Source: Notamacropus eugenii
Taxonomy: Eukaryota > Chordata > Mammalia > Diprotodontia > Macropodidae
Length of the DNA stretch: 64,000 bases
Assembly: GCF_028372415.1 (NCBI RefSeq)
Contig: NC_092875.1
Coordinates: forward strand, 48,527,271-48,591,270
Direction of reading: 5' to 3'
Part shown: positions 1 to 10,978 of the stretch, piece by piece
Layout of the letters: each line of letters starts with the position of its first letter
Numbering within the stretch: the first letter of the stretch is position 1
Position numbers and translations under genes: made by a program
The notes under the pieces: generated by a model
What the model saw: only the letters and a program-made list of their open reading frames with translations
Told to the model about the DNA's origin: nothing
Database searches by the model: none

Positions 1-465
1 CTCTGTTTGGCTTTTGAAGCTCTTTATGACCTGGTCCAGACCTTCCTCTTTAGCCTCATTATACCTTACTACTCTTTCTTCACTCAGTGGTCGAGTTAAA
101 CTGACCTTCTCTCTGTTCCTCTCAGAAGCACTCCATGCCCTCTTCTCTACTCGTGCTGTCTTAGCTCCCCTGCCTTGGAGATTTCCTCTTTTCCTTCAAA
201 AGGCAGTTCAAGGACCACTTTCGTAAGAAATGTCTTTCCTGATGATTTCTCTCAATTCCTAGTGTCCTGCTCTCCTTTTGTGTTTATTCTCTCTGTGGGT
301 ATATATCATGGATAGTCTCATGTGAGCATATTTTCTCCTGCAATGCAAGTAAGGTCCGTTGAAAACAGAGAGTGTTTCATTCTTTGGATTTGCATCCCCA
401 GGGTCGTAATACATTGGCTAGCACATAGTAGACCTATAGTAAGCTAACTGACTGACTGAGATACT
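1..465 (+). repeat. L2 LINE 3' fragment
   Basis: Degenerate but recognisable L2 3' region in sense orientation. It carries the CT-rich block with the AAAGGCAGTTCAAG-type segment near 200, then the gtaatacattggctagcacatagtag-type tail near 405-435. It lies in the EP400 intron upstream of the 2198 exon. Confidence 0.6.
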
Positions 466-1359
466 GATTCAGGGAAACTGATTAGGTCAGATTTAAGGGA
501 GGCCAAGAACTCAAGATACTAACATTATTATATCATTTCTTAGTTTTTACAGCGCCATGCATACCTTAAGTGTTCTGTGCTTTCACAAATGTTTTTGAGC
601 AAGGGAGGAGGAGATGATGCAGTAGCAACTGTTTTTTAGGAATATTGATCTTTAAAAAAAAAAAGATTAAACTTAACAGAGATTCAGCAGGAATAATTAA
701 AGCAGAAAATTTGATGTAAGAAGACCAGAAAGTAGATTATTACAGTGAGAGTTATTTGCAGTGAGAGTTAGAGGACCTAGATTTATAGTAGTGGCGGTAG
801 GTACAGAAAGGAAGAGCTTTAGAGGAAAAATAATGGAAATCTTGGAGATTACAAATAAATGTAAAGGAGAAATGAATCCATCACCAGATTTTCAAACTTT
901 TCTTATTAATCTCTTCCCTTTTGTACTTACTGCCACTACTGTAAAGGCTCTCTGACTCACATGCAGATTGTTGTAATAACTTACTTTGTTGTTTCCTTGT
1001 ATGCGGATACTTTGTTCCAATTCATCTTGTTAATCACTTCCATCTTAATGTTTTTATGCCTGTTTCATTTTCCAAAACATAGCTCTGAAGATTTTATTTC
1101 TTAAGTCTTCAAAGTCTCACCACCGTCTGTTGATTAAGGTCCAAGATCCTTAACCTGGCATTCAGGATTACTTAAAAATTTTGAGCCTATGTGGCAATAA
1201 TGGTGTAGATAAATTCTGATTCATGATTAATGTTGAAATGATCTTATTTTGCTATAATCGTTTTCATAGTTATGCAGGAAGCCAGGCTGTTTGGTGGGAT
1301 ATGATAAGGAAGTTAGACTTTTCCTGTATGGTTTTCTGTCACTTGTACTTTCTGACTGG
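466..1359. other. EP400 intron, no recognised feature
   Basis: AT-rich intronic sequence. The short open frames here lack any family resemblance. I see no exon, RNA gene or clear repeat. Confidence 0.5.
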
Positions 1360-1363
1360 TTGA

Positions 1364-2095
1364 CTGTTGGGGTGTAAGCTCAGTTTTCACGTGGACAGTC
1401 TCAGGCAGGTAAAAGTGAGGACTTCTAAACCTCAGAGTTCTCATGAGGCCCCCCCAGGGAACAGTTGGGGATTGAGGCGTGAAACATGGGCTATCTTGTG
1501 TATTTCCACCTCTTCTCAGTGGGAAACTTGCTGGGGAGAGCATCCCACCCTTGAGATTGGTCCGTAGTCTGAGCACACCTGTTGTTAATTAGCCAGGGGC
1601 TGAGAGCACGCACAGTATTCACGTGCAAACTCTGCGGCGGGAGAGCTTAAGTAGGGACAGGAAAGCCTGAAGGCTCTCTTCTTGCGGTAGGGTCCCCTCT
1701 GGGGGCTCTTCTTGCTGCGGGGCCCTTAGAGGGAAGAGGGTCCCTCCCCTCTTCCGCTCCCATCCTCTTGCTGTATGATCCTTGCCCCTTGGGAGGAGGA
1801 GGGTTCCTCTCTCCTGAGGAAGAATTTCACCCTGCATGTGAATACCGTGCGTGCTCTCAGCCTCTAGCTATTTAACAACAGGTGTGCTCAGACCACGGAC
1901 CAATCTCAAGGGTGGGATGCTCTCCCCAGCAAGTTTCCCACTGAGAAGAGGTGGAAATGCATGAGATAGCCTGTGTTTCACGCCTCAATCCCCAGCTGTT
2001 CCCTGGGGGGCCTCGTAGGAACTCTGAGGTTTAGAAGTCCTTACTTTCACCTGCCCAAGACTGTCCACGTGAAAACTGAGTTTACACCCCAACAG
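1364..2095. mobile_element. 732-bp foldback / long-inverted-repeat element
   Basis: Two arms of about 265 bp (1364-1627 and about 1832-2095) are inverted copies of each other at roughly 90% identity by eye. Both outer ends read CTGTTGGGGTGTAA. The central 200 bp is GC-rich, with shorter internal inverted repeats. TTGA flanks both ends (1360-1363 and 2096-2099), a candidate 4-bp target-site duplication. No transposase frame is visible, so it looks like a non-autonomous foldback DNA transposon; I cannot name the family. Confidence 0.75.
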
Positions 2096-2197
2096 TTGAC
2101 ATTAGCCATAAAAGATACACAGCATAGTTTCTTGATGTGATGAATGTTAGAGAATTCTGAGTTTTTCCTAAGTAACTTATTATTTCTTATTGTTTAG

Positions 2198-2393
2198 ACC
2201 CGTGTTCCTACTTCTCAGTTACAAGCTCAAGGGCAAATCCAGGCTCAGACAACTCAGACTGCTCAAGTGGCTCTGGCAAAGCCGCCCGTTGTGTCTGTGC
2301 CAGCAGCTGTTGTATCATCAGCTGGGGTCACAACCCTTCCTATGAATGTTGCTGGGATTAGTGTTGCGATTGGACAGCCACAGAAAACAGCAG
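2198..2393 (+). CDS. EP400: EP400, internal exon (fifth from the 3' end)
   Basis: This exon encodes a Gln/Pro/Val-rich stretch (TRVPTSQLQAQGQ ... VAIGQPQKTA) that I recognise as the C-terminal region of EP400. EP400 is the SWI2/SNF2-type ATPase of the nuclear TIP60/NuA4 complex, which places H2A.Z/H3.3 and supports E1A/MYC-dependent transcription. The acceptor is tgtttag before 2198 and the donor is GTATTT after 2393. Length is 196 nt, so it leaves phase 1, which the next exon takes up. It lies far C-terminal of the ATPase, SANT and poly-Gln parts, which must be upstream of the window. A 732-bp foldback element ends only 102 bp upstream of the exon. Confidence 0.95.
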
Positions 2394-2586
2394 GTATTTC
2401 TCTGGGAATTCTCCCAACAGTAATTTTTGGGAAGTAATCACTTCTCCAGTTTTCACTCAGTTGTTTTTGTTATTGAGAGTAGTTACCAAGTTTGTAGGAT
2501 ATTGAAAAAAATATTTTTATTGGTTGTATTGTGTCAATGTGAAGTTTTGAAATTTTAGTGAGTATAATTATTCATAATGATCTCAT

Positions 2587-2840
2587 TTGAGAGGCAACAT
2601 CGCATAATGGATAGAGGGATAGGTCTTGGAGTCGTTGTCTGCCAAAAGGCAGGACCTGGGTTCAGGTCCTACCTCTTGACACATACTAGCTGTGTGATCC
2701 TGGGTAAGTCACTTAACCTCTTTATACTTCAGGCAACTCCCTAAGACTTAAGTTATAGATGAATTAGTGATCCACATTGGTAGAAAGTATTTCCACATGT
2801 GGAGTTCCCTTCACTGATGAAATAACAGGTCTAAACCAGG
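2587..2840 (+). repeat. MAR1/WSINE-like CORE-SINE
   Basis: Typical marsupial SINE. It has a tRNA-like head (gcataatggatagag), the CORE segment (tagctgtgtgatcctgggtaagtc), then the family-specific tail (ccacattggtagaaag ... gagttccctt). It lies between the 2198 and 3142 EP400 exons. Confidence 0.8.
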
Positions 2841-3141
2841 ACCTACAAAAAAGTGTTGGTCCAGCAATCAGATAATTGGACACAAGAAGACTGGAACTTC
2901 CAGGTTTCAAGTTATTTTTTAAATGTAACGAAAAATGTTAGGGACATATTTTGAACTTAGTTTCCTTATGGTAGCTTTGTAAATCTCTATCAAAAAGATT
3001 AACCCTCAATACAGGTGTAGATCTGTGCTAGCATCCACAGGCTTTTTGTTGCATAGTGTCTATTAAGTGACCCAACAAGTGGAGATACGTTCATCAGGTT
3101 GGTCTGAGATTCATCTTAACAGAGTGTTTGGTGATTTGCAG

Positions 3142-3266
3142 GGCAAACTGTGGTGGCACAACCTGTGCATGTCCAACAGCTTCTGAAGCTCAAGCAGCAA
3201 GCAGTTCAGCAGCAGAAAGCCATCCAGCCCCAGGTGGCTCAGGGTCAGACTCCTGCACCACAGAAG
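3142..3266 (+). CDS. EP400: EP400, internal exon (fourth from the 3' end)
   Basis: 125 nt joined in phase to the previous exon (196+125 = 107 codons). It encodes GQTVVAQPVHVQQLLKLKQQ followed by more Gln-rich residues, matching the conserved EP400 C-terminal tail. Acceptor gatttgcag, donor GTATTT; the exon ends in phase 0. The composition is low-complexity Gln/Val/Ala with no catalytic motif, as expected for this scaffold-like tail. Confidence 0.95.
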
Positions 3267-4009
3267 GTATTTTGACATATTAGGCTTAGTGTCCTTTGAT
3301 GTTCATCTAGAGCAACACTTCTTAAACTGCATTTCTGAGGCATTTCTGGCAGCATCATTGTGTTGCATCACGCAGCTTCATGGCAGCCTTGGTTTGGGAC
3401 ACAAAGCGCATGCACTTTGCACTGCACATGCCATCTGGCCACAAAATGCCAAGGAATGCTGCTGAAACGCAAAAGGGTCACAAGTGGAAAAAGGTTAAGA
3501 AACCCTGATCTGGAGAGCACCAGTTCTTTTCTCCTTTTTATCCTTATCCTTAATCATAGGGTTCATACCTAGGGCTACAACCAAGTGAGGTTATTTTGAG
3601 TGTCATTCACATAGACTATACATTTAGTGGCTACTCCCCGAAATTTAAAAAAAAAAAATTTCTTTTATTTTTTCAAAAAGCTTTTCCAGGTCTGAAAAGT
3701 CTTTACATATAGATCAGACAGGCAGTAGGCTACCTGTGATCTTTCAAGTATCAGCCAAGCTATGCTGGGGGTGGGGCGGGGCTCATCACTAGGTGAAATA
3801 AATGTTAATGAATTTTTTTTGTGATCGGAGATGGTGGAAAGAATTACTTACATTGATGAAGTCATAGATACTTGAAATGAGAAGTAATCTAAAAATGATA
3901 TTCCCTTCAAAGTTAATTTTTAATTTAAATTGGCTGGTCACTGTAGCTGGTAAGTTTTTTTAAATCAGAACTTAATTAGCATCATTTAGAATCATGTCTT
4001 TCTTCCTAG

Positions 4010-4156
4010 ATAACTGCACAACAGATAACTGCCCAAGGCCAACAACAGAAAGTAACCTATGCCACCCAGCCAGCCATTAAAACCCAGTTTCTTACTACAC
4101 CCATTTCCCAGGCTCAGAAATTAGCAGGGACCCAGCAAGTGCAGACCCAGATACAA
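4010..4156 (+). CDS. EP400: EP400, internal exon (third from the 3' end)
   Basis: 147 nt = 49 codons, phase 0 to 0. It starts ITAQQITAQG and includes the family-typical TQFLTTPISQAQKLAG. Acceptor ttcttcctag, donor GTGAGT. Skipping it would keep the frame, so it could be a cassette exon, though nothing here shows that it is. Confidence 0.95.
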
Positions 4157-4482
4157 GTGAGTATTTATTAGCAGGCTTGGTGCAGTGGTTAATCTGTATC
4201 TGTTTTCCTGTTAACTGTATGTGAGTCTCCAAAGCAGTCATTTTGGATATATGTACAATCTGCAAAAATGGGAAGTTTGTAATAGAGTTCTTTTCAACTT
4301 TAGGTTATAGTGGAATAATCAACAGTTGGTAAGGATTCACATTGCAAGGAAATCTTATAAATTAGACTTTGGTGGGAGTAATCATATTTGTGCAAAAATA
4401 ATGCAGGATGAAGGAAAGGATACTGGTTAGTGGATACAATGTACCTGAATTTCTTGTAATCAGATTTTTTTTTTTGTTGAAG

Positions 4483-4560
4483 GTTGCAAAGCTTCCTCAA
4501 GTAGTCCAACAGCAAACAGCTGTGGCCAGTATTCAGCAGGTGGCCTCTGCTTCTCAGCAG
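4483..4560 (+). CDS. EP400: EP400, internal exon (penultimate)
   Basis: 78 nt = 26 codons, phase 0 to 0 (VAKLPQVVQQQTAVASIQQV ...). The acceptor follows a T12 tract (ttgttgaag) and the donor is GTAAGA. The sequence is close to the mammalian EP400 tail, where this segment is nearly invariant. Confidence 0.95.
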
Positions 4561-5404
4561 GTAAGATTGGAAAACAGCTTGATAATATTAAGAACACATG
4601 GCATTTTTTGGTGTGTATGTACCGTTAGACTTACTTTCAGTCCTTTTTATGAAGTCCAGAATAATCTTTGTTCTGTTACATGGTCATCTTTTTTTGGCTC
4701 CTCATGAAAATGGAGTTTTAACCAAAAAAAGAGTCCATGTTTTCTGTACTCAGTTAGCTCGTTGACCTCACCAGTGTGGGTATTCTCTCCAGGGATGCAG
4801 ATTGCCACCCATTTGTGCCTGCTCATCCTGTTCACTCAGTGAGCAGATAGCCTTCCTCCTTTCCTCTTGATGTGGCCAGGATGCCAGTGGAGCATACAGG
4901 TTGCCCCTTGGTTATCCTTCTCCCCCATCACAGGAGTGGCCCAGTTTCTTTCTTACACATACGTTTCTTTGATGACATCCTTTCCACCATTTCTCCATCA
5001 TGGCTTCCATGTGCTCTGTTGCAGGCTGCTCGCCCCTGCTGGGGCCTTCCATTGCCTTTGGGGTGAACCTCAACTCCGTGACTGACAGCTGTGCCACAGT
5101 ATCTATTTACAAAACAATCTCTGACAAAAATTGTCATACCGCTCTTATGATTAAGTCCTAGCACAGACGCAGGCAAGCAAAAGCATCTTAAACTTTGCAG
5201 AAGTAGACCATGTGTTCATTTCCTGGATGAGGTCTTTCTTCATCTTTTCTCAAGGACATAAAGTCTTGACAATATGTATTCTTTTATTTTACTGTAGTGT
5301 TATAGAATGGCAGTTATAGCCATTCAGACTACCTGGGGATTATATAAAATCAGGGATTTTGTTTTTTCCTCATTTACATATCGCTGGAAGCTGAAGGCCT
5401 CACT

Positions 5405-5560
5405 TTAAATGAATTCATTAACAAAAATTTATTAATCATCTACTATGTGCAAGACCCTGTACTAGGTTCTAGAGATTTAAAGACAAAATTGGAAGACTCC
5501 CTGCCCCTAAGGAACTAATGTCTTACTGGAGAAGGGGGTGGAGGAAATAGAAAACATGTA
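5405..5560 (+). repeat. MIR3/L2-type 3' CORE retroposon
   Basis: Contains the 'tttattaatcatctactatgtgcaag' type motif and the 'ctgcccctaaggaactaatg' block that recur at 17.6, 24.8, 33.87 and 34.4 kb. Confidence 0.65.
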
Positions 5561-5599
5561 CAGCTTTAATTTGTCAATTTTATGGTTTCATCAATTCAT

Positions 5600-5815
5600 A
5601 CATGGAGCAGCCAGGGTGGCACAGTCTAAAGGACATAGGGTTGGAAGTCACTGGACCTTGGGAAGACATTCCCAGCCCTGCCACTTCCTCCCTGTGTAGC
5701 CTTAGACAAGACTTTCCCCACTCTGGGACTCAGTTTCCTCATATGCACCATGAAGGGGTTGGACTGCTGAAGGGATGCCTGAGGCTCCCTTTCACCTCTA
5801 CATCTAGGAACTAAG
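5600..5815 (+). repeat. MIR-family SINE
   Basis: CORE-SINE with a head (ggcacagtctaaagg), CORE (cctgtgtagccttagacaag) and MIR 3' end (ctcagtttcctcatatgc). It lies in the last EP400 intron. Confidence 0.65.
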
Positions 5816-5951
5816 AGTTTTCAAAGAAGCTCCTCATTTAGTTCTCTCTCCCAGAGGCCCTAGCCACACCCTTTTTTTGTTTCTGTTGTAGCATTTTCAT
5901 AACATATGTGAGATTTTTCAGTTAGCTTGTCTTTTCTTTTCTCTGGGCTAG

Positions 5952-6218
5952 GCGTCACCACAGACCGTGACACTCTCTCAAGCAACAACTGCAGGTCAGC
6001 AGGTCCAAATGATCCCTGCAGTGACTGCAACAGCTCAGGTGGTTCAGCAGAAACTCCTCCAACAGCAGGTGGTGACAACAGCCTCCACGCAGCTTCAGGC
6101 CCCAGGTGTACCCAACCCCGCCCAGGGGCCAGCCAGCTCTGATGGCCAGAGTCAGCAGGCTAAGTTACAGATGAGAATGTCGACTGTCAGGTTAAAGACA
6201 GCTAACAAGCCTAGTTGA
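5952..6218 (+). CDS. EP400: EP400, terminal coding exon with stop
   Basis: 88 codons plus TGA, beginning ASPQTVTLSQATTAGQQVQM and ending in the basic tail RLKTANKPS, the expected EP400 C-terminus. Acceptor gggctag before 5952. Together the five exons give 270 C-terminal residues without frameshift or internal stop, so the gene looks functional. The ATPase, SANT and poly-Gln regions lie 5' of the window. Confidence 0.95.
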   Translation, partial: ASPQTVTLSQATTAGQQVQMIPAVTATAQVVQQKLLQQQVVTTASTQLQAPGVPNPAQGPASSDGQSQQAKLQMRMSTVRLKTANKPS

Positions 6219-7725
6219 GCCAAGCATGGGAAAAGCGGGGATCTTTGTTTTCTTTGGTCAAGCTCCAGCTGCAAAATAGGCACACCCTTTCTATTTCCTG
6301 GTCTTAAGGCAGACAACCACTGTCTTCATAGAGGACATTTTATTTATTTCTGAACCTTGGAAACATTCTCACACCAAAACACACGACCTTTGGAAAATTC
6401 TTGTCAAAACCAAGTAGTGTAATTATTTTATTAAAGTGTATCCTTCTCTTACAGAAAAGTGATCCTTCCTGAAAGCCTCTCTGTACTGTATAACTAATGG
6501 AAACAGTGACCATGGTGATCAGTACTTTCCTTCTTCATTCATGGCAGTGTTTTCTCCAGAGCACTAGTACTGGGTTTTGATAGCCACTTAGTAGAATTCC
6601 TTTGTAGTAATACAACATTTTGCACATTACATTTGTGCTAATTGGTTTGTGCAGTGAGTCATAAAATGGAAAGTCTTTTTAAAACTTAAAAAAAATTCTA
6701 GATAAAGACTTTAACTTAATTCTTTCACCTTATCCAGAAAAGACAAACCATGGTCCTTTTAGTAGAGGGAACAGCTAGAGTCAGTCACCTATAATTGAGT
6801 TTTCATTCCAAAGAGTAGCCATTGTGTTCTGTGCTTTCTAAAAGTGATTTGTTTTCATACTTTTAAAGGAAATGTTTGGTAATGCTATTCATCTAAGCAC
6901 ATTCTAGGTGCATTCCCTGTATTTTGTCTATTGGCTTGTTTTAACATGCATTGGGCTGCTTCAGATTGTTGGGACTCTGATGTCTTGGACTAGTTAGAGA
7001 TAAAGTGCCACAGAAGCGTCATAGGCACCACCTGTTTTATTGCTGTATAATCTATGGTGACCTTAGTCTCAATGTACGTAGAGTGAGAGTAAGACGGAGA
7101 TACAAGAGTAGGGAAGGCAAGAACATTCTGAGGTCCAAGCTTCGGGGGAGCTGAGAAACATTATATATACATATATCTATATGTATGTAGATGGAGCATC
7201 TGAGGGTCCAGAAATAGACCAAGTGATCTATGTATTGTAAATGTGTACAAATTTTTAATACATTGAAAAAAATATGCTAGTCTTATCAAGCAGGATGTTC
7301 TGGGTAGTCACTGCATTTTCGCTTTCCAGGGTCTCTACTTGAGCAAATCTTGGTTCAGCCTAGTAAAGGTGAGAACCGTAACCATCTACTATTTGTGGAG
7401 CTGTATGATATTGAAGGAGAAAAAGGGAAGATTCCTGTTGCAGGTTTTTCTGTTGATGTTGTTTGTTTTAAATAAGGGAAGGCAGTGGATGGAATGTTAA
7501 GTGGCAATGCTGGTTGATGATGGCATCTTACGTACATTATCTTTTGCCATATTTTTAGTATGCAAAAGGAAAAAGCCTAAATAGTACCTTTTCTCCATGG
7601 GTATATTTTGCTCATTTATGTCCAGGGAAGGGTAAGGCTATACTGGGTTTTTTTTCTTTAACAAATGCCAGTTATGTCTTATAGCATTCAAAACAAAACT
7701 TTTACTGAAAAATCTATTTTTCCTG

Positions 7726-7733
7726 TGTAAATA
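7726..7733 (+). promoter_or_regulatory. Candidate Pumilio response element
   Basis: Perfect TGTAAATA in the EP400 3' UTR; a second copy is at 9047-9054. These match the known PUM1/2 consensus. Function here is inferred only from the motif. Confidence 0.35.
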
Positions 7734-9190
7734 CAGTGTTTTTCCTTTAAGTTTCCTTGTTTTAAGTAAATTTGTCAAAGAAGTTCATCCACTTTGTAAT
7801 TTTAAAAAACTAGCATCCTGCAGGTTTATTTGGACTTAAACACTTTGCTAGCTCTAAGTAAATAGGTAGAAAGATAGTAAAGATAATATGTTTAAGGATC
7901 ATAAAACTGAAGTTGTTTGAAAAAGAATGGAGTACTAAAACAACTCACTACTTTTATGAGATTTCATAATTTGTTAAAAGTTTTGATTTTCAAGTGAATT
8001 GTTCACATAGAAATACTTAAAAGTGAAAACATCACATGTGCATGCTGCTTTTCAGTATGACAGTTTCACATATTACAAATATTCTAAACTTGCAGAATTA
8101 AAATGTATAGGAATTCTCCAAACCTATTTCCATTTGCCCACCTTGATAGTTTTTCTTTAGATCTTCAGAGTGAACCTTTTAAAATGATGATAGAATTTGA
8201 ATGCATTTATTTTAGAAATGCTCAAGAATTCTCAAAAGGTAATTAATTAATTGTTTAAATAAAAACCCCCTGTAATCCTATAGCAGTCTGGGTAGACAAC
8301 TTAGAGCCAACTGCAGAAAAAAGTTTTAAAAGTTTAAATACTGGTGTTTTTATAATTGCTGTATGTAATTCTTGTCCCTGTCACTAATGGTGAAAAGGAA
8401 TCTAGTCTCCATATTCTTGGCAAGGAGATTTTAGTTAAACTTCAGTAATCCTAATAATACATAAATTGAATTGATGAGCTCAATGGACTACACCAAGAGT
8501 GTACATATTTAAGACTACAGCATTTAAAAGGTTACTCTTGCCTAAGTAGTGTTCCACACAGTCGTTTGAGCGCTGGCACTTCATCCCCAGTGTTCCATAG
8601 CTTCAGGTTCGAAAGGCCAAGCTTTCTGTTTTTAAGAAGATAATGAAGTTTGGTTCAGCGAAGTTGTCTAGGAAGTTTCAGACTAGTACTGTTAGCAAAA
8701 TTCTGTATTACCATGCAAATCAGGCTTCTCTTATTGCGCTATAATGATTCAAGGGTGTATTTATTCAGGAACACAGCAGCAAAACTGCTGTGAGAGCTTA
8801 CTTTGGCCACCATTGAAACCAGCTACCCAGTTATTCTCTAAGAGATATTGTTTTCATTCAGGTCAGATAGTGTTGTAAAACGTTCAGTGGGGAAGCACAT
8901 TGCCTGCGTCCAAGTGCTGTTCAGATGTTGTGCCTCAAGGGGGAACGGTTTTTCTTTTAATAAATAAAAATGCTGGCTTAAAAAACAAACAACACTGTAA
9001 CCCGGATAGCTGTTGTGTTTTAAAACATACAGGAACAAGTTGAAATTGTAAATACTTTGTAAACATAAACATTTGTACTTGAATAGTAGGATTTTAAAGA
9101 GCACTGACATCCTACCAGATAAAAGGTATAATAAAGTGTCCTTTTTTATAAATCTTTGTTTTGTTTTTCCTAGCACAGTATTTTAGTGAT

Positions 9191-9196
9191 AATAAA
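9191..9196 (+). terminator. EP400: Probable EP400 poly(A) signal
   Basis: This is the last AATAAA of the cluster, with T/G-rich sequence some 60-90 nt downstream. A second AATAAA at 9130 is the alternative. An upstream AATAAA near 8960 could give a shorter 3' UTR. Confidence 0.6.
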
Positions 9197-10257
9197 ACAC
9201 TAAGTCTTCATTATTTGTCTGCAAAATAAGCTGCCTTCTCACATGATTTAGACAGAGGGTCAGTCTTCTCTTGTTGCAAATTCATGCTCCTGGGTCTAGA
9301 GGGGAAGAACTGGAGATTTTTTTCTGTAAATGCTCTTGGTGACAAGGAGAGGAGAAGTCTGTCAGGGTGTCAGGCAGCACTTTGGTTTAGAAAGCTGAGT
9401 CTTGTGCTGAAAGCTTGGGGCAGTCCTTCTGAACTGGGGAATGGGAGGCGCCGGTTTATTTTCAGTGGTAATGGTTCATTTAATTGTGTGGCCTGGTGGT
9501 AAATCACCTTCTCAGCTTGGTCATCTCATCATGGGGATAGTGTATGTTTATATGGAGCCCAGTGCCATCCTCATTGCCAGCCATCACCACCACCACCATC
9601 ATCTTCATCATCTCGTCACCCTCATGGCAGCTGACATTCACACTTGGACACGCACGGTCCCATGTGAGAGCCCCCCTCGCAGTCCTACGCCCGTAGCCTG
9701 GTTAACTAGCAGAGGAAAGGCACCGGGGCCACCGAGGCAAACCAGGAGTCCTAGACTCGGGAAGCTCACATTCTGCTGGGTGGGGCAGGGGCAGAAGGGA
9801 CCACGGGGTCACAGACTCAGCCAGTTCACCCAGGGTACACCCTCTTGCAGATGGGTTAACTGAGGCAACACTGACACACACGGCTGGGTCAACAGTCATC
9901 GGAAAGGGGAGCGCCAGGAAGGCCGGGGCGAGGAGGGAGGGCATTCTGGGCCGGCAGGGCAGCCACCCCGGGCCTGCGTCCCGTGCCAGGGTTTGGAGGG
10001 GAGGGCTAGACAGCCCCCTTCCGAAGGCTGGTCCTGTTCCAGCTTGGCTGGACGAGGACGTGCAGGAAGGGGCGCCGGGATCCAGGGCCAGGCTGGCAAG
10101 GCTCGGTCTTGTAGTTGTTTCTCGGTTTCCGGACGCCTTCGTCGTTCCCTCCGTCATTCCGTCCGAGGCCCCCGGCCCGGGCTGGGCGCTGACCACCGTG
10201 GGGGGGTGGCCTTCCCTCCTGGCTGGCCCGGGCGGCCCGCGCTCGTGCTGCTCCTCC

Positions 10258-10335
10258 GTCAGACTGTGAGCCCCTCGAGGGCAGGGCCGGCCTGTAGCTC
10301 GCTGTACCGTGCGCTGGGCGCTCAATAAAAGTGGG
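10258..10335 (+). repeat. L2/MIR3-type 3' tail embedded in the CpG island
   Basis: The 'ctgtgagcccctcgagggcaggg' to 'gctgggcgctcaataaa' segment is the L2/MIR3 3' end, made unusually GC-rich. It ends with AATAAA. Confidence 0.6.
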
Positions 10336-10437
10336 TGGTTGGAGCCGCGGGGCAGCCGCGGGGGAGCCGCGGGGCAGCCGCGGGACACCCCGGGACACCC
10401 GCGGGACACCCCGGGACACCCCGGGACACCCGCGGGG
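10335..10437 (+). repeat. GC-rich minisatellite in the promoter island
   Basis: First, AGCCGCGGGG-type units; then five to six 10-11-bp units of CGGGACACCC(C/G). It lies about 0.5 kb upstream of the inferred start site. Confidence 0.8.
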
Positions 10438-10862
10438 CTCCTGCACGACTCAAGGGCAGGCTCTCCACGCAGCAGACCAGGACGCCGGCCCGCAGACGTT
10501 GAGATCCCGCCGCGGGGCGGCTCCCCGCCCGCCTCCCGCGCCCTGCTCCCGCGCACCCCCTCCAGGGTGGGCAGGACGAGGCTCCCGGAGGCCGAGAGCT
10601 CCCGCGTGCGCTCCGAGCGCCGGCGGAGCCCTCCTCTTCTCCCTCCCCCGCCTCCATCCGACGCATGCGCCGTGGGATCTCCCTCGGCCCGGGCACATCC
10701 CGCCGCTGTCCGTCCGGGAGCTCGCTGCGCCTGCGCGGGGAGCTCCCGGTCCGGGCGCCCCGACCGCCGGCCCGCCGCGGGACAGCCGCCGCCTCGCCTC
10801 GCGCCCCGCCCGCGGGGCCGGGTCCTCCCCGGCGCAGCGCGTGCGCAGAGGCGCCGCAGGGC

Positions 10863-10901
10863 CGGGGGCGGGGGTGGGGGGTGGGGGTGGGGGTGGGGCG
10901 G
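10863..10901 (+). promoter_or_regulatory. G-quadruplex-forming tract at the core promoter
   Basis: Seven runs of four to six G separated by single T or C, immediately 5' of the inferred first exon. It fits the G4 consensus easily. A role at this promoter is inferred from position. Confidence 0.7.
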
Positions 10902-10904
10902 TCA

Positions 10905-10978
10905 TTGTGTTGGAGGCGAGGAGGAGGCGGAGGAGGAGGAGGCGCCGCCGCGCCCATGGATCTCCTGTCACGCCGCGG
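10905..10978 (+). other. EP400NL: Predicted 5' exon of the EP400NL gene
   Basis: Purine-rich GGAGGCGAGGAGGAGG leader ending at CCGCGG|GTGAGT. The 5' boundary is approximate. An ATG at 10956 (gcgcccATGG) is open to the donor (MDLLSRR plus two bases). When spliced to the 35205 acceptor it stays in frame, with no stop, through 16 codons to the usual EP400 start at 35230. So either the exon is an untranslated leader or it gives an N-terminally extended protein. The donor is canonical; no transcript evidence is available to me. Confidence 0.55.

Larger units (their letters stand above)
6219..9215 (+). other. EP400: EP400 3' untranslated region
   Basis: About 3 kb of AT-rich, mostly repeat-free sequence between the EP400 stop and a cluster of AATAAA hexamers (8258, 8960, 9130, 9191). 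The length agrees with the long 3' UTR of mammalian EP400. Two perfect Pumilio-type UGUAAAUA motifs lie at 7726-7733 and 9047-9054. The exact cleavage site is inferred. Confidence 0.75.

Noticed and set aside
4561..5951. H/ACA snoRNA candidate in the last EP400 intron (ACAGTA at 5096 and ACA at 5163)
   Set aside because: EP400 hosts SNORA49 in human, as I recall, but the sequence here has no closing lower stems on either side. The human snoRNA lies farther upstream in the gene.
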